Source of the DNA: Peptococcaceae bacterium BICA1-7
GTDB taxonomy: Bacteria; Bacillota; Desulfotomaculia; Desulfotomaculales; Desulfocucumaceae
DNA: 64,000 nt
Direction of reading: 5' to 3'
NCBI GenBank assembly: GCA_000802095.1
Contig: JUEB01000015.1
Span: 124,001-188,000, forward strand
Numbering within the stretch: the first letter of the stretch is position 1; the number at the start of each line of letters is the position of its first letter. Shown one piece after another: positions 42,947 through 50,813 of this stretch. Both the position numbers and the translations under genes were made by a program. The notes under the pieces are model-generated. The model searched no databases. It was not told the DNA's origin and saw only the letters and a program-made list of their open reading frames with translations.

Positions 42947-44068
42947 ATGAAAAGGCGGTTATTGCTGACCTTAATTTCTATTATTATGTACACGATAGTT
43001 TTTATCTCCCCCTATGAGTCTTCTTTTGCCGGCACATCATCAACTATAACAAATGTTAGTCCGACCTGGATAGATACCCATATTGAAAACGATGCGCAAA
43101 CAGGGTGCGGGTTCATTGAGTGGGCAAGATATACGGCACCATTTGGTGACAAAATTGTAAGGTTTACTGATGATGATTCTCACGAAATGCGGAGTGGTTC
43201 TGGAAACAGAGTTTCAGGTACCATAACAATACAGATTGTTGGTGGTAGTACCGGTCAAATATATTCGTCCGTAGACCATATTGTTTCCGGTGATGATTCT
43301 GGTGATTATTCTATAGGTTACTTTCCAACTATAAATTGTAATGACACATACCTATCAATTAAGGTGAAACAAAATTTGACATATAATAATAGTGGTATTC
43401 GTTATTGCACACTTACTGCTGGTGGTGGTGGTGCTTATTGGGACGGAGTAACGCTTTATACTGTTGACCAATATTTATCGGACTCAAGTTACTATGCCCA
43501 GTTAGCAGCTCAAAATGCAGCGAATGCCTTGACTGCTGCTAACGCTGCAAGCACTAACGCGACATCGGCCCAGAGCGCAGCTAATAGCGCTAATACGAAT
43601 GCTATCAACGCTTATAATTCGGTTTCCAATGCAAATGGTAGTGCCATTACGGCTGTAAGGGACGCCAGTGGTACTGTTCTGTCGGAGGCGCGACAGGCCA
43701 AAACGAATTCCTTCAATTCCTATAATCAGGCTGTTGCCGCAAATACAAAATTAGATAACCTTTCGAACACTATTAACAACATACAAAACTCAATAGACAA
43801 TGATACTACAGCCCCGGTTGTAAGGTTAAAGACTTTATCAGGCGCCTTTGCGACATCGGGGAATACGATAAAGGCGGTTGTAAATGCCAGCGATAATTTC
43901 AGCACCTCTTTTAATTACAGCTTGGATGGTGTGACGTGCCAACCCTTACCACAGGACGGGGTGGTAAATCTTTCTGTAAGCTATATAGGAGATAACCACA
44001 TAACGGTCTGGGTAATGGATGAGGCAGGCAATACCGGAAGGGACTCAATAACCATAAGAAAACTCTAA
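42947..44068 (+). CDS. Secreted adhesin-like protein B
   Basis: A 373-residue protein with a signal peptide (LLTLISIIMYTIVFISP), a beta-rich N-terminal domain unlike that of protein A, an Ala/Asn-rich coiled coil (about 180-275) and an Ig-like domain (VVRLKTLSGAFATSG...VMDEAGNTGRD). The last 170 residues are paralogous to protein A, so the pair keeps a shared stalk and varies the head. AAGGAGGG precedes the start; a terminator follows the stop. Confidence 0.7.
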   Translation: MKRRLLLTLISIIMYTIVFISPYESSFAGTSSTITNVSPTWIDTHIENDAQTGCGFIEWARYTAPFGDKIVRFTDDDSHEMRSGSGNRVSGTITIQIVGGSTGQIYSSVDHIVSGDDSGDYSIGYFPTINCNDTYLSIKVKQNLTYNNSGIRYCTLTAGGGGAYWDGVTLYTVDQYLSDSSYYAQLAAQNAANALTAANAASTNATSAQSAANSANTNAINAYNSVSNANGSAITAVRDASGTVLSEARQAKTNSFNSYNQAVAANTKLDNLSNTINNIQNSIDNDTTAPVVRLKTLSGAFATSGNTIKAVVNASDNFSTSFNYSLDGVTCQPLPQDGVVNLSVSYIGDNHITVWVMDEAGNTGRDSITIRKL

Positions 44069-44081
44069 GATGATAAATGAC

Positions 44082-44110
44082 CTCGGATGCGCTCCGGGTT
44101 TTTCTTTTTT
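44082..44110 (+). terminator. Rho-independent terminator
   Basis: CTCGGA (44082-44087) pairs with TCCGGG (44093-44098, one U:G pair) and TTTTTCTTTTTT follows at once. It ends the adhesin unit. Confidence 0.65.
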
Positions 44111-44126
44111 ATGGGGAGGGATATTT

Positions 44127-44891
44127 CTGAAAGAATTTATTAAGTCTGTGTTGGTAATTGTGCTTTTACTTCTGGCTGGGTGCAGCCCGCTTGAAAATAG
44201 CAGTCAGTCTGCCCTTGACAAAGAGGTATACCCGGTGGTGGAAACCTACCTGGAAAACGCTGCAGCTGGAAACTGGCAGGAGGTATTTGGAGTCCTGACC
44301 GGGGAGGCCCTGATTTCTGCGAAGGCCAATGCGGGGCAAGTAAAGGCCGATGGGGACAAAATTATCTCCAGGAAATACAAGGTATCCCGGGTTGGAGATT
44401 GCCTGACAAGGGTAGAGGCTGATATTACCAAGAGCACAGCGGAAGGGTTTGACAGGCTGGCATTCAGCTTTGCCCTCATTAAGTCCGGAGACAGGTGGAA
44501 AATCTATAAGACCACGTGGGGGGAATACCTGCAAGATGATCTCAAACCCGGGCAACTGCCGGCCGATGCCGCTGGTGGAGTTATTAAGGCTTATCTGGAG
44601 GCCCCATATTCCGAAAAAAGGGCAAAGGGCTATATATACCTGTCCGGCAAGTTATTACAGGACTCAGAGAGGGCAAAATCGTTACCCGTGGATGCAAATG
44701 CATACGGGGTGCTTCAGCAAACCGTAACCACTGTAAAAAGCCTGGAATGCTTGGGAATCTCAGAGGATTATGCAGTGGTAAAGGCCGTCTGCACTGTAAC
44801 AATGGACGGCGCTGAAAAACAAGCTTTGTTCCTGATTGATACAGTACTGGTTAACGGGGCCTGGAAGATTGCCGGCATAGAGAATCTTTAG
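44127..44891 (+). CDS. Lipoprotein with two SnoaL/DUF4878-like domains (tentative)
   Basis: A 254-residue protein with a lipoprotein signal, VLVIVLLLLAGCS. The most likely start is CTG 44127, 6 bases after GGGGAGGG; an ATG at 44070 would require translation through the terminator stem. The body holds two similar units, each with a helix-rich start (YPVVETYLENAAAGNW; VIKAYLEAP) and a beta end (GDRWKIYKTTW; NGAWKIAGIENL), as in NTF2-like domains. Role unknown; probably a surface component of the pilus locus. Confidence 0.65.
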   Translation: MKEFIKSVLVIVLLLLAGCSPLENSSQSALDKEVYPVVETYLENAAAGNWQEVFGVLTGEALISAKANAGQVKADGDKIISRKYKVSRVGDCLTRVEADITKSTAEGFDRLAFSFALIKSGDRWKIYKTTWGEYLQDDLKPGQLPADAAGGVIKAYLEAPYSEKRAKGYIYLSGKLLQDSERAKSLPVDANAYGVLQQTVTTVKSLECLGISEDYAVVKAVCTVTMDGAEKQALFLIDTVLVNGAWKIAGIENL

Positions 44892-44910
44892 GGGGAGGTG
44901 ACCGGCCTGC

Positions 44911-46584
44911 TTGCGGAAGACATTATTTATATCTTACATACTATTACTGCTGATATTTTTACCAACTCCTGTATTTGCTGAAATAGTCCTGGACGACAGT
45001 TTTACCGATACATCCCGGGTGGACCTGTCCCAAACCACGGCCAGGGTGGATATTGACAATAATTGTGTTCTTCTTCCGGAACGATCCCTGGCCAATTCGG
45101 TTGATATGCTGAAAAACAGCCTGGGCTATGCCGTGGCCTCAAATAGCGGAATTACTTTGTATGAGCTGGACGACGCCACCGGGACCATTGCCTCCAACCC
45201 GGAGTTCTCCTGTCCCTGGGCCACTGATGCCACAGGGGTTTCCCTGCGGCAGGACAATCTCAATATATGGGCCATTTCCGAAAGCAGTGTGGCTTATTAC
45301 AGGTATAACGGTTCCGGGATGAGCAACGATCCGGCCCTTAAAGTATCCGGGCTGAATAATGTTTTGTCGGTGACGGCCTTTAAGAATAAAGATTCTGCGC
45401 TGGTTTTGCAAGCGGACGGTAATCTCACCAGGATAACCCGGTATGATGCAGGGGGGAGCCTTAACCCTTCACTTGTTATTGAGCCCGGCATTTCAGATCC
45501 CGTTGCGGTGTCCATGGTTAATGACTCTCCGGATTTCCGGCTCTTTACAAAGGACACCGCATATTACTATTCCTATGACGATGCACGGGGCACATACGTT
45601 GAGGACCCGGCCAAACGGATAACCGGGCTGCCGGACGCAGTTTCAGCCAGTGGCGACGATATAGGCAGCGCTGTTCTCACTAATACTAACGCGGAATATT
45701 ACATGAACAACGACACTGGCGGGGCGGCCAGGGTGGATGTTTTCAGTCCGGGTCCGGTAAGTAATCCCGTGGCCGTGTCACTTAAGACCGGAACATATGA
45801 GCAGACCATTATTGACGGAGATGGCAATGTCCAGTGGTGGTCATACGATGACGCCGCAGGGAGGATGGTCAGGGATCCCAGTATGGAGATTACCGGACTG
45901 ACATTAAACAGTGGATATGCACATCCCAAAGCATATTATTCCAAGGCAATGGCCTCTTCAATGTCCTGCAATGCGGCATACCTGACGGTAATAGACGATA
46001 TACCGGCAGGCACGTCTGTTAATTATTATGTTTCTTCAGACGGAGGAAGCGCCTACACAGCAATCATACCAGGGACATGGACAGCTGTGCCAGGGGGCGC
46101 TGCCTTTGTTTTAAAGGCTGTTCTTGACACAACGGACACCCAGGTAACCCCCAGAATATTTCAAATAAGGCTGGAGTGTGATGCGGACTTTGCTATTAAC
46201 GGATATGTTGACCCGCAGCCGGCTGAGAGGGGAAGGAATGTAACCATCTCTGCGGCAGCCGTCAAGATGACTACAGGAGAGCCGGTAACCCTGGATACGT
46301 GTGAAGTGGAATTTCCCCTGCCGGCAAAGCTGGACGGCGATCCCGCCCTGGCCCCTGGCGACACATCCGCCATCGTTGATATGGTATTTAATGGAGCCAC
46401 CGGGCGCTGGGAATACACATTCACCGTGCCAGAAAAGACTGTAGATAATTTCTGGCCTGATGACGGGGTATACCAGACCAGGATAACAAGCTTTAAATAC
46501 GGTGTCAGTAAAAGCACAGATGTAGACCTGCAGATCAGCGGCAATATACTGAGGAGGTTGGTTATAAGAACAATAAACTCATGA
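44911..46584 (+). CDS. Secreted surface protein, beta-propeller-like
   Basis: A 557-residue protein starting at TTG 44911 after GGGGGAGGTGA, with signal peptide YILLLLIFLPTPVFA. Repeats such as YYRYNGSGMSNDPALKVSGL, YYSYDDARGTYVEDPAKRIT and WWSYDDAAGRMVRDPSMEIT form at least four similar blades of about 45-60 residues. The C-terminal 200 residues are Ig-like. Likely an adhesin or pilus-associated protein, paralogous in idea to that at 29789 but with different repeats. Confidence 0.65.
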   Translation: MRKTLFISYILLLLIFLPTPVFAEIVLDDSFTDTSRVDLSQTTARVDIDNNCVLLPERSLANSVDMLKNSLGYAVASNSGITLYELDDATGTIASNPEFSCPWATDATGVSLRQDNLNIWAISESSVAYYRYNGSGMSNDPALKVSGLNNVLSVTAFKNKDSALVLQADGNLTRITRYDAGGSLNPSLVIEPGISDPVAVSMVNDSPDFRLFTKDTAYYYSYDDARGTYVEDPAKRITGLPDAVSASGDDIGSAVLTNTNAEYYMNNDTGGAARVDVFSPGPVSNPVAVSLKTGTYEQTIIDGDGNVQWWSYDDAAGRMVRDPSMEITGLTLNSGYAHPKAYYSKAMASSMSCNAAYLTVIDDIPAGTSVNYYVSSDGGSAYTAIIPGTWTAVPGGAAFVLKAVLDTTDTQVTPRIFQIRLECDADFAINGYVDPQPAERGRNVTISAAAVKMTTGEPVTLDTCEVEFPLPAKLDGDPALAPGDTSAIVDMVFNGATGRWEYTFTVPEKTVDNFWPDDGVYQTRITSFKYGVSKSTDVDLQISGNILRRLVIRTINS

Positions 46585-46685
46585 TCGGAGTTGTATGACT
46601 ATTTTGCACTATACACTGTTATTATGGCTACGATTTTTGTTTATGTTGCCAATAATATAATCTTAATAGAAGGAGGTGCGGTTGT

Positions 46686-47447
46686 TTGGAATTGTCACGT
46701 TTAAAAAATAACGTTACAATTGTTTTTCAACCTATACATGATTTAGTTTCGGGAACGGGAGAAATATTGGGTTTCGAAGCCTTGGCACGCGGACCGGATG
46801 GTCCTTTATACTTTCCATGCAATTTATTCAGGGAAGCTGCCCGAGAAAGAATTCTTGACCATGTTGAATTACTCTGCTTTAACTTGGCTTTAAAAAATTT
46901 CAGGATACTGCAGCATCTTGGGACAAGCATATTCATAAACTTTAGCCCTCACACTATAGTCAAGCATTACCCTGAGATAATAAATCGCCTGAAAAAGTTT
47001 AAGGGTAACGCCGTTATAGAGCTAATAGAATACTCAATAACTGGGAAAGCTCGTGGAGAATTGTTAACAGCCCTTGGATATTTGCATTCAGCAGGGTTCC
47101 GTATAGCTCTGGATGACATGGGTAACGGAGACAGGGATCTCGGGTCTATTTGCGAGCTGCCGGCAGACATTATAAAAATAGATCGAAAAATCATACAGGG
47201 GCTTACAAAGAACGGCAATGCACAGAAATATAAAATCATGTTGAATACTTTGGTTGGTTTGGCGCGAAATCTTAAAATGATAGTTATCGCCGAGGGTATT
47301 GAAACTGAGATACAGCAAAATGGGGTTATGGAGGCTGGTATCACCATGGCCCAAGGCTTTTTCCTCTCTATGCCAAAACCAGCAGCTTTTTGGGCTAATC
47401 AATTGAAGGACGAAAAAAGCAACATAAAAATAGCTGGTGAACGCTAA
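46686..47447 (+). CDS. EAL-domain c-di-GMP phosphodiesterase
   Basis: A 253-residue protein that is an EAL domain alone. Catalytic motifs are all present: FEALAR (near 30), INFSP, ELIEYS, DDMGNGD, IKIDR, VIAEGIE and AQGFFLS. It should open c-di-GMP to pGpG. With the GGDEF enzyme at 35226 it gives the element both arms of c-di-GMP turnover. TTG start after GAAGGAGGTGCGG. Its own terminator follows. Confidence 0.88.
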   Translation: MELSRLKNNVTIVFQPIHDLVSGTGEILGFEALARGPDGPLYFPCNLFREAARERILDHVELLCFNLALKNFRILQHLGTSIFINFSPHTIVKHYPEIINRLKKFKGNAVIELIEYSITGKARGELLTALGYLHSAGFRIALDDMGNGDRDLGSICELPADIIKIDRKIIQGLTKNGNAQKYKIMLNTLVGLARNLKMIVIAEGIETEIQQNGVMEAGITMAQGFFLSMPKPAAFWANQLKDEKSNIKIAGER

Positions 47448-47476
47448 AAAAAATCAGGAAAATTTCCTGGTTTTTT
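47447..47476 (+). terminator. Rho-independent terminator
   Basis: AAAATCAGG pairs with CCTGGTTTT around an A/T loop (one T:G pair), followed by T residues to 47476. It overlaps the stop codon end of the EAL gene and isolates it from the HU-like gene. Confidence 0.65.
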
Positions 47477-47515
47477 CTATGTAAGCGGTAAAAATTTCTT
47501 AAAGGGGGATAAAAA

Positions 47516-47863
47516 ATGAAGTTAGCAGCTAGGCCCGAACCTATTCGAAGGGTTATGGGTAGAGAGGAAGGCAAGCCATCAAGAAGAGCTATTGTCGGTT
47601 TAAGAAGCGTTACTGAGAAGGTAGCTAAGAAGACACGATATGCGAAGAAGGATGTAGGTGATGTCATACGGGCTGCCTTGGAACAGATTGCGGCTGAGAT
47701 AGCCCGGGGTAATACTGTAAGGCTACCTGGAATAGGTACTTTCTCACTCTCAGAACGCTCTGAACGCATGGCGAATGCATTTGGCAGCGGGCTAGTGCTG
47801 GTGCCAGCGCATAAGACGGTACGTTTCAAAGCTGCCAGGCCACTTAAAAACGCACTCAAGTGA
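47516..47863 (+). CDS. HU/IHF-family DNA-binding protein
   Basis: A 115-residue protein with an Arg-rich 30-residue extension before the HU fold: RYAKKDVGDVIRAALEQIAAEIARGNTVRLPGIGTF, then the DNA-binding arm and a closing VRFKAARPLK. The arm differs from chromosomal HU (the RNP turn is not obvious), so it is an element-specific member. It could bend DNA at the origin or transfer origin. AAAGGGGG before the ATG; terminator after. Confidence 0.78.
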   Translation: MKLAARPEPIRRVMGREEGKPSRRAIVGLRSVTEKVAKKTRYAKKDVGDVIRAALEQIAAEIARGNTVRLPGIGTFSLSERSERMANAFGSGLVLVPAHKTVRFKAARPLKNALK

Positions 47864-47882
47864 GGTAATACAGGTCCGACAA

Positions 47883-47916
47883 GTCCGGCAGGATGAAAAA
47901 CTGCCGGACCTTTTTT
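47883..47916 (+). terminator. Rho-independent terminator
   Basis: GTCCGGCAG (47883-47891) pairs with CTGCCGGAC (47901-47909), followed by CTTTTTT. It ends the HU-like gene before the conjugation operon. Confidence 0.85.
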
Positions 47917-47945
47917 ATATCAAAACAAAAAAGGAGGAGAGTTCA

Positions 47946-48437
47946 TTGACCTACCAAACTCATGTGGCCGGGGGGTTGGCTGCCGGCGCCGGATTGTTGT
48001 TATATACCCATTTACCCGGGTCTGCTGTATTGCCTGTCCTGGCTATTGCCGGCGTGGCCAGTCTACTGCCTGATGTGGACCATAGAGGAAGCCAGCTCAA
48101 TCATACGCCTGTGGTTGGTCTTGGCGGAAAAATTGTATCCGCCGTAGTGGCTCACCGGAGCGTTACTCACAGCCTACTGGCCATAGCGGCCCTGGTATTG
48201 GGACTTATGACCTTTCATGTGCACAGTATTTATGTCTGGGCGGCTGGTGCTGGAATGCTATCTCATCTCGTGCTGGACAGCTTAAATCCTCAGGGGGTTC
48301 CCTGGATATGGCCAATTAAGGTAAAATTCAAAATTCCCTTGGTGACAACAGGTCATTTTGCTGAAAAGCTTATTGTTATGCCTGCCTGTTATATTGTGGC
48401 AGGCTTTTCAATGGCCAGGTACTTCAAGATCTTGTGA
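47946..48437 (+). CDS. DUF457 (YdjM-like) membrane-bound metal-dependent hydrolase
   Basis: A 163-residue polytopic protein with the family's metal-site motifs: His near the start (THVAGGL), LLPDVDH, HRSVTHS and SHLVLDSLNPQGVPWIWP. The family is predicted to be a membrane hydrolase, substrate unknown; E. coli YdjM is SOS-regulated. TTG start after AAGGAGGAG. It leads the conjugation gene run but is not a known T4SS part. Confidence 0.82.
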   Translation: MTYQTHVAGGLAAGAGLLLYTHLPGSAVLPVLAIAGVASLLPDVDHRGSQLNHTPVVGLGGKIVSAVVAHRSVTHSLLAIAALVLGLMTFHVHSIYVWAAGAGMLSHLVLDSLNPQGVPWIWPIKVKFKIPLVTTGHFAEKLIVMPACYIVAGFSMARYFKIL

Positions 48438-48467
48438 AAGTCTAAAAAACACGAGGAGGAACAATTA

Positions 48468-48878
48468 ATGAAAATGTTGCCTAAAAAGATAATTATGGTG
48501 GCACTGATAGCATTTTTCATATTGGTTATTACAGTGCCTGCATTTGCCGATGGTCTTCCCCTGGACGTTCTCAAACAGGGAGGAATCACGGATAGCTCTT
48601 TTGGGGGCGCGCAGGTAGCAAGCCCTTTTATAAAGCTTATTAACTGGGGAATTGCGATTCTTGCGACAATTTTCCTTGGTTATGCAATCTTTCACATGGT
48701 CCTGCGTGTAAAAGATTTGATATCCGGAAAGCGCCAGTGGAAGGCAATGCTGGATGACTTTATTTCCATAGGTGCGGCAATAGTTGTACTGGCCATAAGT
48801 ATAACCGGCAGTTGGTACGATTTAATCAACTGGTTCCACGTAAATGTAATACTAAAAATAGTAGAAGCCTTCCATTAA
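48468..48878 (+). CDS. VirB2/TrbC-like small membrane protein of the T4SS
   Basis: A 136-residue protein with a signal peptide (VALIAFFILVITVPAFA), a membrane helix (LINWGIAILATIFLGYAIFH) and a second one (ISIGAAIVVLAISITGSW). Size and position before a VirB6-like gene fit the VirB2/TrbC-type conjugative pilin or its Gram-positive counterpart. GAGGAGG upstream. Confidence 0.6.
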   Translation: MKMLPKKIIMVALIAFFILVITVPAFADGLPLDVLKQGGITDSSFGGAQVASPFIKLINWGIAILATIFLGYAIFHMVLRVKDLISGKRQWKAMLDDFISIGAAIVVLAISITGSWYDLINWFHVNVILKIVEAFH

Positions 48879-48899
48879 CAACCAAGGGAGGAAGTTAAC

Positions 48900-50552
48900 A
48901 TGAAAAAGACTATTATGGCGTTAATAATGGCGGTACTGGTATACAGTGCCGCCTTATACCCTACTGCACAGATTAATTTTAAACCTTCCTTTGCCGATGT
49001 TGGTAATTCAAGCCTTAATTCAGATATGCCCGAGGGCGGCTGGAATTTCAGTGATACGGAATCTTCGACCCCGTCCGAAGGAGAAAGTGGTGGCGGTGGT
49101 GGTAGTAGTGACAGTGGTGGCGGATTGTTGGAAGTTGTAGATTGGTTAAAAAAAGTTGTCGATGGGGTAACTTCTTTGCCAAAGAAAATAGCTGAGGCAC
49201 AAATTAATTTGGTTCAAAATATTTGGGGAATGGAAATTGACAGCTTCCTGAATGTTTTCAGTGGTGTATTGAGTAAGGCTTTTACTAACACCGTTTACCC
49301 TGGAACTATAGATTGGGTCTCACACGGGAATGCTTTTTTCTGGATTATTTGCACAGTGTTCTCGATTCTATTTCTGACTATAAACATGAAACATGTGATC
49401 CAGGGCAAAAAACAGTACAAGCCGGTTCTAACGACATTCGCCTTGGCTGTGGTGTTATCTGTAGCATCGGTTCAGATAGTGAATGTCCTGGTATGGCTTT
49501 CGAATAGCATGACAGCAAGCCTTGCCCAGGTAGCGCTGGATAAATACACAGCCGGCGGTATACATCTGGACCTGAAAAGTCTTACAGCGCAACAGATAAT
49601 GTCTATCCCATTTCAGGAACCATCCAGTTTTGGTACACAGATTGCTTTCCACACCTTGTTTGTGGACCCAATCATACCCGATATGTTGACCACGAATCAA
49701 GCTCACGGTGGGATACTTGCCCTGGTCCTGGCCACAGCTGAATGGTTCGCTATGGACATTCTGGTTTTTGCTAAAATCGCAGTGTTGTATATAGGCACTA
49801 TACTGGCTCCTATATATATATCCATGGCGGTATGGGGTGCAGTAATCGAGCCTGCTGTAGGGTGGGTCACTTTGATGTCCCGGGTAGCTTTTTTACCTAT
49901 ACTATGGACCTTCGGCTGGACGGCTATGGTTTTTGTCCAGGCGCAAAACAGTGCGAAGAATCTGTCTAACCTGTTGGGGGCCGATGCTGTGGCAATAAAT
50001 ATTCTCCTATTGGGAGGCCTCGTATATGTCACATACAGGTACTGGCTTAAGCCTACTATTGCTCAGCTGGCAAATCCAGTAACGCTTGCAGGGGGTGTCG
50101 TACTGGAAAAGCTAGGCCAGGCCGGAGAAAAAGTCGGGAGAGCTGTTCAGTTGATAGGCATGGCCACTATGCAGCCAGAAATTGTAACAGCTGGCGGAAC
50201 AATTGGTGGCGTTGGGAAAACAGTCGCTGACAGGGGTAGGGACACCCACGGTGGACGCACCATACAGGAGAGCTTTGATTTATCGGCGGAACCGCCTGAA
50301 ATTCCGATTCCCGACCTCAAGGACAATATTACCCATCGTATTGAGGAAAGGTATGAGAATCACCAGGCAGCAGTCAGAAAGAAAGAGGAAGAAAGGACTC
50401 GTAAGAAATACTGGACCTGGCAGGGGCGATACATAATCCGCGATCCGCAGACCGGGCTTCCCCAGGAAGTGCCTGTCCCCCCTGAAGGGTACGTAGATCA
50501 GGGAGAGTGGCAGGGAGAAAGTCAGTCTACCTACTCCTGGCAGCATCTATAA
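48900..50552 (+). CDS. VirB6/TrbL-like polytopic T4SS channel protein
   Basis: A 550-residue protein: signal-type N-terminus, a Gly/Ser-rich linker (about 50-75), then six to seven membrane helices (about 145-395) and a long charged cytoplasmic tail (KKEEERTRKKYW). This layout is that of VirB6/TrbL or CD1107-type mobile-element proteins, which form the inner-membrane channel for DNA transfer. AGGGAGGAAG before the ATG. Confidence 0.68.
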   Translation: MKKTIMALIMAVLVYSAALYPTAQINFKPSFADVGNSSLNSDMPEGGWNFSDTESSTPSEGESGGGGGSSDSGGGLLEVVDWLKKVVDGVTSLPKKIAEAQINLVQNIWGMEIDSFLNVFSGVLSKAFTNTVYPGTIDWVSHGNAFFWIICTVFSILFLTINMKHVIQGKKQYKPVLTTFALAVVLSVASVQIVNVLVWLSNSMTASLAQVALDKYTAGGIHLDLKSLTAQQIMSIPFQEPSSFGTQIAFHTLFVDPIIPDMLTTNQAHGGILALVLATAEWFAMDILVFAKIAVLYIGTILAPIYISMAVWGAVIEPAVGWVTLMSRVAFLPILWTFGWTAMVFVQAQNSAKNLSNLLGADAVAINILLLGGLVYVTYRYWLKPTIAQLANPVTLAGGVVLEKLGQAGEKVGRAVQLIGMATMQPEIVTAGGTIGGVGKTVADRGRDTHGGRTIQESFDLSAEPPEIPIPDLKDNITHRIEERYENHQAAVRKKEEERTRKKYWTWQGRYIIRDPQTGLPQEVPVPPEGYVDQGEWQGESQSTYSWQHL

Positions 50553-50560
50553 GAGCTGTG

Positions 50561-50607
50561 AGGTACTGCCTCCGGGGAATTATGGGCAGTATAACCTGAG
50601 TTTTTTT
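50561..50607 (+). terminator. Imperfect terminator or attenuator inside the T4SS operon
   Basis: AGGTACTGCC (50561-50570) pairs with GGCAGT...ACCT (50585-50597) with a 3-base bulge (ATA), followed by GAG and seven T residues. It lies in the only gap of the conjugation run, so it may tune expression downstream. Confidence 0.45.
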
Positions 50608-50639
50608 CCTATAAAAACGAGCAAAAAGGGGGATAAAAC

Positions 50640-50813
50640 TTGAAGGAATGGTTTAAGCGGCTAAAATCAAATATTAATACGGCGTTGGAAGAAGAAAAGA
50701 TTGAGAAAAGTCTTTTAAATACCTTTATCTATATACTGTCCGCAATTGTGACTGCCTTGATGCTGGCCTATAAACAATCTCGGCGTTTAGAAGGTGACGT
50801 TCATGCGAGTTGA
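50640..50813 (+). CDS. Small single-helix membrane protein
   Basis: TTG 50640 after AAAAAGGGGGATAAAAC encodes 57 residues: a charged amphipathic N-terminus, one membrane helix (TFIYILSAIVTALMLAY) and a basic tail. It overlaps the PrgI-like gene by 11 bases. Likely a minor T4SS component. Confidence 0.5.
   Translation: MKEWFKRLKSNINTALEEEKIEKSLLNTFIYILSAIVTALMLAYKQSRRLEGDVHAS

Noticed and set aside
48380-48408. Hairpin GCCTGCC/GGCAGGC followed by TTTT
   Set aside because: It lies inside the DUF457 coding region, has only four T residues and conserved protein sequence explains it.
49058-49130. Gly/Ser-coding GGTGGTG repeats in the VirB6-like gene
   Set aside because: They encode a flexible linker and do not form a separate DNA repeat element.
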